Below, piece after piece: positions 8,798-17,260 of a stretch of 64,000 nt of DNA. A program made the translations under genes and the position numbers. The notes below the pieces were generated by a model, which saw only the letters and a program-made list of their open reading frames with translations, was not told where the DNA came from and made no database searches. Source of the stretch: Triparma columacea (Eukaryota > Sar > Bolidophyceae > Parmales > Triparmaceae); assembly GCA_030267965.1 (NCBI GenBank), contig BRYA01000271.1:34622-98621 (forward strand), in the 5' to 3' direction. The number at the start of each line of letters is the position of its first letter. Position 1 is the first letter of the stretch.

Positions 8798-10550
8798 ATG
8801 GGGAAGAAGAGCAGGAAGACCACCAAGGCCAAGGCCGCCCACTCCTCCCCCTCCCCCTCCCCCTCCCCCTCCCCCCTCGATTCCTCCACCCAAAACCAAC
8901 TTTTCTCCCTTATCTCCACCCTCAACCTCTCCCTTGACTCCGTCCCCCGCGATGCCCTCCTCTCCACTCTTCAGCTCGTCCTCAACCTCCCAGATGACAC
9001 CCCGATCCCCCTCGCCAACCTCGATCCCTTGACCCTCCTCCATGCTCTCAAAGTCAAATACACAATGAAAGGCAAGCAGATGTGGTGGTGGGTCTTTGAC
9101 GATTCCCTCTCAACGATCGGTTCAATATTGGACTCCGAGGGCTATGCGGTGGTGGATGATTTTTACGACACGACCAACCTCCTAAACGATGTCTCCACCA
9201 AGTACAAGGCTGGGCTCCTGCCTACGAAGGGAGGTGAGAATGCGAGGGGAAGCGCAGCGGTGACTTTTGCACACTATATAACTAACTGCTTCGATCGTCT
9301 CCATGTTCATCCCCGCCCCACCGCCTGCTCCTCACTTCGCTCATCGCAGGCCTGATTGATGGGAGGGACGGGCGGAACACGCCTTACGGGGACGAGAACG
9401 TCAGGGGCGACTATATTGGGTGGTTTGATGGTAACGAGAATTGGAGCCCTACTTCCAGCCTCCCCGACTACCTCCTCAAAATCTCTACCCTTGTCGACCA
9501 GCTTAAATCCCACTGCACCGGGTCCGGCATCGGGCTGTCAGGGATAAAGACCCGTAGCCGATGCATGGTAACCTGTTATCCCCCTGGCTCCAAATATACC
9601 AAACATGTGGACAACGGGGGGGGAGTGAGTAACGGGAGACGCCTAACGACACTCATATATATGAATGAAGGATGGTCACCCGGGGACGGGGGGGAGCTCG
9701 CAGTCTACCAGAAGGGGGGCAAGAAGAGGCTGAGGGATGTGGAGCCGACGGCCGGGAGGTAAGGATGGACAAGAAGTCAAAGAACAGCGCAGCTGAACGT
9801 CATGCGGCAGGTTATAAATCCCCCACTTCTCGACTCCCTTCGCTCGCCGAGCAGTTTTTCACCCGCTAACATAACCCCTCCGCGACTCGCTTCGCTCGTC
9901 GTAGGTTGGTGCTCTTCTGGAGTGACGACAGGGTCCCGCACGAAGTCCTGACGAGCATGAAGGACCGATTTACCGTCACAATATGGTTCTTCGACGGGGA
10001 GGAGTGGGAGGAGGCCAAGAGGAAGGGCATCATACCCAAGCCCACGAAGCTGGAGGGGGAGGAGGAGGGAGGGATGACATTTGTGAGGGAGGAGGACCAC
10101 GAAGCAAGGGAACCAGACGGGAGCGACCTAAAGGATGTCGTGGTTACGAACGAACCTTTCGTGGAGGTGGGAGAAACCCCGACGCTCAACAATCTCAAAA
10201 CAGGGCAGGTGGACGTCGCAAAGGGAGANNNNNNNNNNNNNNNNNNNNNNNNNNNNNNNNNNNNNNNNNNNNNNNNNNNACCGGCTCCTTCGCCTCCACC
10301 CCCGCCCCCACCTCAGATTCCCTTCACCCTAGAGAGCACCGAGTCTGACCACGTCGTTACCTTCACGTTCCCCGACCTTTCAACTCTCACTTCCTCGCAA
10401 CTCGACGTGTCACCTTCGTCAGTAATTGTTAACGCCAAGGGGGGGATCAGCGTAGAGGTAGAGGTGGGGGAGGACTTCGACGGGGATAAAGTCAAGGCCA
10501 AGATGAAGAAGAAACGCCTTCAGCTGATAATCACAATCCAGCGCGAGTAA
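8798..10550 (+). CDS. HIF-prolyl-hydroxylase-like dioxygenase fused to a CS (p23/PIH1-like) domain, 3 exons
   Basis: Fe(II)/2-oxoglutarate prolyl hydroxylase of the PHD/EGLN type, presumably oxygen-sensing. Exons 8798-9233, 9350-9758, 9905-10550 (496 codons, including 51 N). The N-terminus is basic with a Ser-Pro repeat. Residues ~110-310 form the catalytic domain: YAVVDDFY, RCMVTCYPPGSKYTKHVDN, LTTLIYMNEGW, GGELAVYQ, LVLFWSDDRVPHEVL, RFTVTIWFFD. Predicted iron ligands are His231, Asp233 and His294, with Arg303 for 2-oxoglutarate; the HxD-H-R spacing matches animal PHD2. After a low-complexity Pro-rich linker containing the gap, the C-terminal ~75 residues (DHVVTFTFPDLSTLTSSQLD ... KMKKKRLQLIITIQ) look like a CS domain of the p23/PIH1 kind. 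Introns carry the GCGAAGCG/CTTCGCTC motif. The stop codon is followed directly by AATAAA (10550-10556). Confidence 0.85.
10229..10279. other. Assembly gap (51 N) inside the PHD-CS gene
   Basis: A run of N in the linker between the hydroxylase and CS domains. As written it is a multiple of three and keeps frame, but the true length is unknown. The flanking sequence (PAPSPPPPPPP) suggests a repetitive Pro-rich tract that failed to assemble. Confidence 0.95.
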
Positions 10551-10624
10551 ATAAAACTGGGAAGATGCTTTTGTATGTGAATATTTGAGGCACTTCTATT
10601 TATTTTCAGTGTTCCCCTCCCCCC

Positions 10625-11541
10625 CTAATTCCTCAGCAACCCCAAGCTCATGACCTCGAGGTCCTTCCATCCATCTCCCCTCAGTTCACTAGGTTCGACC
10701 CAGCGCCCGAACTTCCAGTGCCAGACCGCGAACATGATAATATGCACGGCGCTGTTTATGGTGATGTACTTGCTGAGCTGAGTGCTTCTACTGACACGGG
10801 ATGCGAGGAGGAAGATGAGGAGATCGAGGGGAATTATAAGGGGCACCGCCTGGCTCTCTATGATGAGCATCGAGCTGAAGTACCCCCCGAACGCCCCGAT
10901 GAAGAAAAGCCAAATCCCCCCCCCACCCCCCTTCCCCCCCTTCTTGCCCCCCTCCCCCCCACCGTCGGTATTGAGGACCCACCAGACCTGTAGGGCCGCG
11001 TAAACCGCAACGATGATCCAGTGCCCCACGTACTCATCGTAGAAGTACACCCATCCCTCCATCTTCCCCCCGACTCCCTTCCCTCCCCCCAGGCGTTCCC
11101 CGTAGTTGGAGATGGCGTTGCAGGAGTGGTTGACCCCGAAGCCGTACACGTACAGCCCGGAAAGGAGGTTGAGAACGGAGCGCTGGAAGTATGTGGGTGA
11201 AGGGATGGCCAGGGAGTCTATCCAGCTAATCATGAGGAGGGAGAAAGGGGTCCAGATGACAAACTTGAAGATGTCATCGTAGGCTATTGGGTAGTCCCCC
11301 ACTTGCGGGTACGCGTTCAGCTGGGCAAGGGAGGGGGTGAGTGTTGGAGTGAGTGTTGAGGTGAGTTGGTTTGTGGTTTGTGAAGGAAGAGACGAAAGAT
11401 ACTTTGTGTGTTGGGGTAAAGTAGGGCAACACCGGGTATAATACTTACTCCTAGCCAATCATTCAATAATAGTAGGATTGGAGAGAACGTTAAAATTGTA
11501 AGTGGAAGTGTTATTGTCATGTGTTTATTGTGTTGGAACAA
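10625..11541 (-). CDS. Polytopic membrane protein, 2 exons, function unknown
   Basis: Exons (complement) 11449-11541 and 10625-11320 (donor GTAAGT, acceptor CTTGCCCAG) give 262 residues. About seven hydrophobic segments are visible: an N-terminal one (LPLTILTFSPILLLL), then WTPFSLLMISW, NLLSGLYVYGFG, HWIIVAVYAALQVWW, IWLFFIGAFGGYF, VPLIIPLDLLIFLLA and INSAVHIIMFAVWHW. Polar residues lie in or beside the segments: GFGVNHSCNAI, YFYDEYVGHW and the two His near the C-terminus, a pattern that could bind metal or mark an enzyme active site. A Gly/Lys-rich loop separates segments 4 and 5. I do not recognise the family. It is convergent with the PHD-CS gene, with 74 nt between stops. Confidence 0.7.
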
Positions 11542-11705
11542 TTAGAGTTCTGGACTGATTGGACTGAGTTGGCTTTTGGGGGATTCTGGTATTTTCATAG
11601 GATTCCTAAAACAACTGAACGATTGATTGAACCACGAAGAGTTTAAAAGTAATAATCATATTATTATGACCCGATTGTTTCACTCATGAATCAACAACGA
11701 AGAGT

Positions 11706-12314
11706 TTACAGAAATTCCAGAATCACTCTCCACAAAACTTTCGGGATCTTCTCCCGTGCAGGAGTTACCCTTAGCGGTGGGGCTTCAACTCCGTCCATTC
11801 GCTTCCGCTTCCTAGCCGATCTCCTGGGTTGATTCTCCACGTGATCCCAGGTTCCCTTTGGCACAGCAGAGCGTTGACGCGTTCGAGCACAGCGGGTTTG
11901 GCGGTTCCACCTATAACGGAGGAGGTCCTCCACAGTCGACATATTTTTATCGGCAGCGGCAGAGGTAAGTGCAGTGCAGTTTGAGATGCAGTCGATACCG
12001 ACGGAGACGGCAGGAGATAAACTGAGTCTCGTCAGGGCGGTGCATCCGTTGAAGGCGTCGCTGCCAATCGTTGTCACTGAGTCCGGAATGGTGATGGCCG
12101 TGAGGGAGGAGCAATAGCAAAAGGCGCCATACTCAATCGTTGTCACTCCGTCCGGGATGGTGATGGCCGTGAGGGAAGAGCATCTTTCGAAGGCGTTAAC
12201 TCCAATTCCTTCCAATTTTGTTAGGGCATCCCCAGCCTCGTGCCTAGGGGGGGAGAGAGGAGTGGTCGGGTGAGTGAGGGTTTCGTGAACACGGAGAGAA
12301 GAACAGGGAGACAC
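11706..12314 (-). pseudogene. Truncated BspA-type leucine-rich-repeat gene, chimeric N-terminus
   Basis: A 202-codon frame. Residues ~34-110 contain three BspA/LRR_5-type repeats (NAFERCSSLTAITIPDGVTTI; GAFCYCSSLTAITIPDSVTTI; DAFNGCTALTRLSL). The C-terminal half is basic (RRSARKRKRMDG) and ends KVLWRVILEFL. The first ~33 codons are the antisense of the 3' end and 3' UTR of the secreted-protein gene next door (12213-12314 matches 13512-13615 almost base for base). The LRR coding sequence therefore appears to have lost its own 5' part when the tandem array expanded into it. It may still be expressed as a chimera. LRR_5 proteins of this kind are usually multicopy and short-lived in algal genomes. 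Confidence 0.6.
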
Positions 12315-12743
12315 TAAGCAGAATGAATGAAGCGTGCAGTGATTCTTTGACGGGGTTCACACGGTTGGGAGGGAATGGCGTGATGGGGGCTTCGTAGGAT
12401 GGCCATGAAAACACAAACACAATGTCGTCATCAAACGCAAACGTTCACTTTTGAGATTTTCGTTTCTCGTTGTTTTGCTGCGCGGATTTTCCTTCATGCT
12501 CCGGATTTTCCCTCAATTTCCCAATCCTCCCCTTTTGGTAAGATGTGGCGGTGTGGGAGGCCGCACTTTGTCACTGTGCCTTTATATGTATCATCATCTA
12601 TGAGTGTGCGTGTTTTTAGCTCTCAGAAGGCTTCGTGGAGTGTGAAATCTAACCATATCGGGACAATAAGAAACAAATGTTCCCACTTCTACACTCAATA
12701 TTTCCTTTTCTTACCCTTCCCGCGACCGTCACACACCGCAGAT
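12315..12743. promoter_or_regulatory. Upstream region of secreted-protein copy A
   Basis: No independent gene seen. It contains the rest of the 3' remnant of the array (to ~12370) and then the promoter and 5' UTR of copy A. About 60-90% of it is shared with 13661-14016 upstream of copy B, in blocks (for example CCTCAATTTCCCAATCCTCC and GTGGCGGTGTGGG). Copy A carries a small insertion relative to B near 12470-12500. Conserved blocks immediately before the ATG (CACACACCGCAGAT) are good candidates for the core promoter or 5' UTR. Confidence 0.55.
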
Positions 12744-13525
12744 ATGAAGATTATCATACTTAACATCGCTTTCTTGCTCCTAACGTTGACTAAAGACCTT
12801 AATACGGCCTCTGCAGACAACCTTCGCGCCCCGGAAGCCGAAGAACCTACCCTGACTCATTCTTCAGGGCAGGTCCACCGCAAGCTCAAAGGGAAGGGCA
12901 AGGGCAAGGGCAAGGGCAAGGGCAAGGTGAGAATCCGAGGTTGCGCGCCGTAACACTCTCCCTGCCTGGATGACACTAACTCGCACCCCTACCCTCTCCC
13001 ATCCTCCCCCCACAGTTTCAGAGCTGCCAAGACATTTCGGGGAAATGGCTTGTCGTGGAGCCCCTAACCACCTACTACAGCGGCGACCGTACTACTTACA
13101 ACGCAAACGTTGCGTTTGAGCTTAACTCGGCTTCCGACACCCTCTGCAACTACTTCGGAAACGAATATTTTCAGTCTGTGGAGGACCCCCTTCCGTTCCA
13201 GGAGTCCTTTCAGTTAGTTGCTCTCACGGGCTTCCCTGGATATTTGGGAGCTAAGGAGGGCGACAATCTGTTTCTCTCGCTTCAAGGCGCATTCCCTGAC
13301 TTTTATGCTCCTGCAAATGTTGAAGCATGCCCGGGGGGCCAAACTGCCACAATCTACCGCGACGCTTTCTGTTTTGTTCAAGATGGTGAAAATGTTTGCG
13401 ACTCGAAGAATGTCGTGCATATGGCTAAGTTCCCTGACCCCGAGACTGAGATCATTGGTAAGACTTACGCTCAGTTGGTTAAGGAGTTGGAGGAACAGAC
13501 CGACGATGACTTGCAATTTTGTTAG
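12744..13525 (+). CDS. Secreted protein, tandem copy A, 2 exons
   Basis: Exons 12744-12926 and 13016-13525 give 230 residues. The N-terminus is a signal peptide (MKIIILNIAFLLLTL..., likely cleaved after TASA). A short acidic region follows, then HRKL and six Gly-Lys dipeptides encoded by a GGCAAG hexanucleotide repeat that runs directly into the GTGAG donor. Exon 2 encodes one compact domain beginning CQDISGKWLVVEP and including DTLCNYFGNEY, FPGYLGAKEGDNLFLSL, FCFVQDGENVCDSKNVV, ending QFC; at least six Cys suggest disulfides. The CxDxxGxW start resembles calycin/lipocalin openings, but that is only a guess. Copy B (14017) is a paralogue with the same intron position. The strong basic GK linker could be a processing or matrix-binding segment. 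Confidence 0.8.
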
Positions 13526-14016
13526 GGCATCCCCAGCCTCGTGCCTAGGGGGGGAGACAGGAGTGGTCGGGTGAGTGAGGGTTTCGTGAACACGGAGAGA
13601 AGAACAGGGAGACACTAAGCAGAATGAAAGAAGCGTGCAGAGATTCTTTGACGGGGTTCACACGGTTGGGGTACCGGGGGGGGGGGATCAAAGGATGGCC
13701 ACGTAACACAAACAACAATGTCGTCATCAAACGCAAACGTTTACTTTGAGATTGATGATTTTTGCCTTGGATTTTCCTCAAGCTCAATTGGATTTTCCCT
13801 CAATTTCCCAATCCTCCCCTTTTGGTAAGATGTGGCGGTGTGGGTCACTGTGCCTTTATATGTATCATCATCTATGATTGTGCGTATTTTAGCTCTCAGA
13901 AGGCTTCGTGGAGTGTGAAATCTAACCATATCGGGACAATAAGAAACAAGTGTTCCCACTTCTACACTCAATATTTCCTTTTCTTACCCTTCCCGCGACC
14001 GTCACACACCGCAGAT
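13526..14016. promoter_or_regulatory. Spacer between secreted-protein copies A and B
   Basis: Contains the 3' UTR of copy A (its first ~145 nt identical to the remnant at 12226-12370) followed by the copy B promoter/5' UTR, homologous to 12371-12743. A G-run (13676-13687) sits at the junction. No other gene is supported here. Confidence 0.6.
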
Positions 14017-14832
14017 ATGAAGATTATCATACTTAACATCGCTTTCTTACTCCTAGCGTTGACCAAAGACCTTAATACGGCCTCTGCAGACAACCTTCGT
14101 GCCCCGGAAGCCGAAGGACCTACCCAGACTGATATTTCAGATGGACTTACGATCCACGTGGAGAACGGGCAGGTCCACCGCAAGCTCAAAGGGAAGGGCA
14201 AAGGCAAAGGCAAGGTAAGAATCCGAGGTTGCGCGCCGTAACTCTCCCTGCCTGGATGACACTAACTCGCACCCCTACCCTCTCCCATCCTCCCCCCACA
14301 GTTTCAGAGCTGCCAAGACATGTCGGGGAAATGGCTTTTCGTGGAGCCCCTAACCACCTACTTCAGCGACGACCGTGTTCCTGCTAACGTAAACATTGCG
14401 TTTGAGCTTATCTCGGCTTCCGACACCCTCTGCAACTACTTCGGTAAAGAGTATGGCACAGGTTCCCAAAATCCGTTCCGGCAAGCGTTCGCGACAGTTG
14501 CTCTCACGACCTTCCCTGGATATTTGGGAGCTAAGGAGGGCGACAATCTGTTCCTCTCGTTTGCTGGCGAAGGCAAATCTGCTCCTGCAAATGTTGAAGT
14601 TTGTGTTTTCGATGAAGCTTTTGTGGGTTTAAACCCAACCCAGACTGCCAAATTCTACATCGACGCTTTCTGTTATGTTTCTGATGATGGTCAAAATGTT
14701 TGCACCTCGAAGAGTGTCGTGAATATGGCTAAGTTTCCTGACTCCGCGACTCAGATCGTTGGAAAGACCCACGCTCAGTTGATGGAGGAGTTGAAGAAAC
14801 AGACCGACTTCAAACCCATTTACTCTTGTTAG
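14017..14832 (+). CDS. Secreted protein, tandem copy B, 2 exons
   Basis: Exons 14017-14214 and 14302-14832, 242 residues, same architecture as copy A: signal peptide, acidic spacer, HRKL plus four Gly-Lys dipeptides before the intron, then the Cys-rich domain starting CQDMSGKWLFVEP. Compared with A it has 12 extra residues, including an insert in the spacer (DGLTIHVENGQ) and a different loop (VFDEAFVGLNPTQTAKFYID). The intron is in the same place and phase and nearly identical in sequence, so the duplication was of DNA, not RNA. Third-position and replacement differences are both frequent, suggesting relaxed or diversifying selection. Function unknown. Confidence 0.8.
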
Positions 14833-15139
14833 GGCATCCACACTATTGGAATGAAAGAAGCGCGCAGTGATTCTTTGACGGGGTTGACGTGATTAGGGTG
14901 GAAAGGGGGGGAAGGGATTCAAAGTTATGGCAGAGGATTAAAAAACAACCATTAAAATTTTTCATCTAACGACAACTTTCACCCTATTAGAACTTCATCT
15001 CGGAGCCCTGGAACATGTTCCGAAGTCCCTCTTTCCCGTTCATCTCTAACTTTTCTTGTCGACCCATTTCCCCATGTTTGGATTTCCCTTTTCTTCTTCT
15101 ACCCGACACATAAAATCAATAAAATCAATAAAAACAAAG
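14833..15139. promoter_or_regulatory. Intergenic region upstream of TFIIH p44 gene
   Basis: The first ~65 nt are the diverged third copy of the array's 3' region. The remainder is AT-richer and includes CAATAAAATCAATAAAAACAAAG just before the p44 ATG, an A-rich leader. No gene seen. Confidence 0.5.
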
Positions 15140-17187
15140 ATGGCTGCATATATCCCTGCACCAAGCTGGGTAGATTCATCAAAAGTAGACGGATCTAATA
15201 TAGCGAGCGCTGGAGGCAACAAAGAGCAGTCAGGAGCTGAGGATGCCACGGCCAAACTAGGACTAAGAGAAGATGAAAATGGTGCTTTAATTCATCAATT
15301 TCACGATGATAAACAGGAAAATGTACATATAGAGGTAAGTTATATGTAAAGGGACAACGTATGTTAGATTTGAAACGAATTACGAGACAAATCGCCCAAA
15401 AATCACTCACAAACACGCAACCCTCTCGACAATCACCTCCACTCACCTCTTTCATGACCTCTTTGATCACCTCTTCGATCACCTGCTTGATCACCTCTTT
15501 GATCACCTCAACAATCACCCATTTGACTTCTAAATTACCCAAAAATCAACCAACAATCACCCAACAGGACAACGAACTGCAAGGGAAACGAATCATACGT
15601 GATATGATACGCTCAATGTACATATTAATTGACATGTCGTCAAGGTAAGAGGGTTGGCCATGTGCTGTAAGCTTTCTAATAGATATCCCCCTCGATATCC
15701 CCCTCAATATCCCCCTCAATATCCCCCTCAATACCCCCCTCTCTTTCATCTACGTGATTCGCGCGCGTCCGTCCTGGAGGCACGCACCATGATTTTGGAA
15801 CTAAACCCCAGCGTCCACAACCACAACCACCATCCCGCTCCCCCTCCCCCCCCCTTTACCCCCCACTCAAACCCTCACCCTCTCTCCCCCCCAACGCTCG
15901 CTTCCACACCAAACCAAACCTCTCCCCCCAGCATGCTACCCTCTCCCTCGACACACCTACCCCCCTCACTCCCCACGACTGTAATGCGATCCACCATGAC
16001 TTTCCTGAAAAAGTTCAGGGAGGCCAACGAGATGGGCAGGGTTGGAATTGCCTGCCTTCGAGGAGTAGAAGATTCCACAGGTGCTGAGGTGAGGATCAAC
16101 CACTCAAACGTTTGAGTTTGCCGAAACAATTGTGTTACACTTGTCCAAACCATTTTGTCACACCATCTAACTCCCCCCCCCTCCCCCCCCAAAGTCAATC
16201 CTATCCTTGACCCCCTCCTCCCACCCCTCCATCCTTCAGTCACTCCATTCCCTCCTCTCCAACCCTTCGTCCTCCTGCTCCGGCCTTCCATCCCTCCAAA
16301 AGGGACTCGAAGTCGTCCTCCAGTCGCTCTCAACCGTGCCAAGGCACTCCTCCCGCGAGGTGAGAAATTTAAGCCACATGTAAATGCACACACCAACGCT
16401 TCAAACTCGCTTCAAACTCGCTTTGCTCGCCACTCACCGCTCACCTCTTCTCCAAACTGTTCCACAGATCCTTGTCATATACTCCTCCATAACAACCTCG
16501 GACGAGGGCATAACTGGCCTCCCAGGGGGCCTCCTAGACAACCCCAACGGCACCCTCGGTCGGCTTATAGAAGCCAAAGTGAAGGTTCACGTAATCTGCT
16601 GCGCCGCCGAGGTCCGCGCCGCCCGCGTCCTCGCCGAGAAGACCGGTGGCACCTTCCACGTCCCCCTCAACAACTCCCACCTCACCTCCGTCCTGACCTC
16701 CCTAGTAAAGCCCCCCCCCGCCTCCAAGTCCTCCGCCTCCAAGTGCAGGATGGTCGAGTACGGCTTCCCCCAGCACCTCACGAACGACGTGAAGACTCTG
16801 GTCGGCGGCTCGTACGAGCTCCAGGGCTACAGCTGCCCCCGTTGCAGGCACATGGCCCCGGGGGTACCGTGCGCCTGCGAGGTCTGCGGACTGAGACTCA
16901 TACTGCCGACGAACCTAGCCAAGAGCTACCACCACCTTTTCCCACCACCTAACACGGAGCCGTGGACGGGGGGGGGGAAGTGCGAGGCTTGCGGGGAGGA
17001 ATTCAGGGGGAAGGGGGAAAAACAGGTAGGGAAGAGGAGCTGGGGGGGGAGCAGGAAGGGGGGGGGGGGGGGGGATAACATGAGGAGGTGCAAGGAGTGC
17101 AAGTGCACCTACTGCGAGGAGTGCGACAACTTCAGGACCACTGGAGTATTTAATTGCGTGGGATGCCTGAATGAAGGGAAGAACTAA
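15140..17187 (+). CDS. SSL1: TFIIH core subunit p44 (SSL1/GTF2H2), 5 exons
   Basis: Core subunit of TFIIH (RNA polymerase II initiation and nucleotide excision repair) that stimulates the XPD helicase. Exons 15140-15334, 15568-15644, 15683-16088, 16195-16359, 16468-17187 (520 residues; family ~400-450). A vWA-like domain starts in exon 2 (RSMYILIDMSSR) and continues through GRVGIACLRG, EVVLQSLSTVPRHSSREIL, VHVICCAAEVRAARVLAEKT. Diagnostic C-terminal parts are GFPQHL, YSCPRCRHMAPGVPCACEVCG, the LAKSYHHLFP motif and a C4/RING-like finger (CKECKCTYCEECDNF...CVGC). Extra length comes from a YPP-repeat insert (15684-15740), a Pro/Ser-rich insert (about 15815-15985, possibly an unrecognised intron ending CCCCCCAG near 15933) and a Gly/Lys-rich loop at ~17020-17075. 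Confidence 0.9.
15435..15525. repeat. 15-nt tandem repeat in intron 1 of the p44 gene
   Basis: Imperfect direct repeats of CTCTTTGATCACCTC/CTGCTTGATCACCTC and relatives, about six units, entirely within the first intron. The repeat is pyrimidine-rich on the coding strand. Confidence 0.75.
15684..15743 (+). repeat. 12-nt tandem repeat encoding Tyr-Pro-Pro units
   Basis: TATCCCCCTCAA-type 12-mers repeated five times at the start of exon 3 of the p44 gene. Read in frame they give (Y-P-P-Q/R)n followed by LFHLRDSRAS. The acceptor TTTCTAATAG is immediately upstream, so the repeat is exonic in the most economical model. Confidence 0.65.
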
Positions 17188-17260
17188 GTGAGGGAACTGC
17201 TATTGTATGTTAGAGAAACGGAGGGACATTTATTTGTGACAAAAAAAAACTACTAGACAA

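Larger units (their letters stand above)
12213..14898. repeat. Tandem duplication array, ~1.3-kb unit
   Basis: Three copies of the same segment in direct orientation. The first is only a 3' remnant (12213-12370, starting AATTTTGTTAGGGCATCC). The second unit spans about 12371-13670 and the third about 13671-14898. A full unit contains an upstream region (GTCGTCATCAAACGCAAACG, later GGAGTGTGAAATCTAACC), a two-exon secreted-protein gene and the 3' region. The remnant and the first full-copy 3' region are nearly identical over about 145 nt, offset by 1,299 nt. The third 3' region (14829-14898) is shortened and more diverged. Coding copies differ by substitutions and in-frame indels. Confidence 0.9.

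Noticed and set aside
13214..13615. 133-codon minus-strand frame over secreted copy A
   Set aside because: Antisense of the secreted-protein exon; same antisense peptide as in the LRR chimera, but here with no LRR or other domain.
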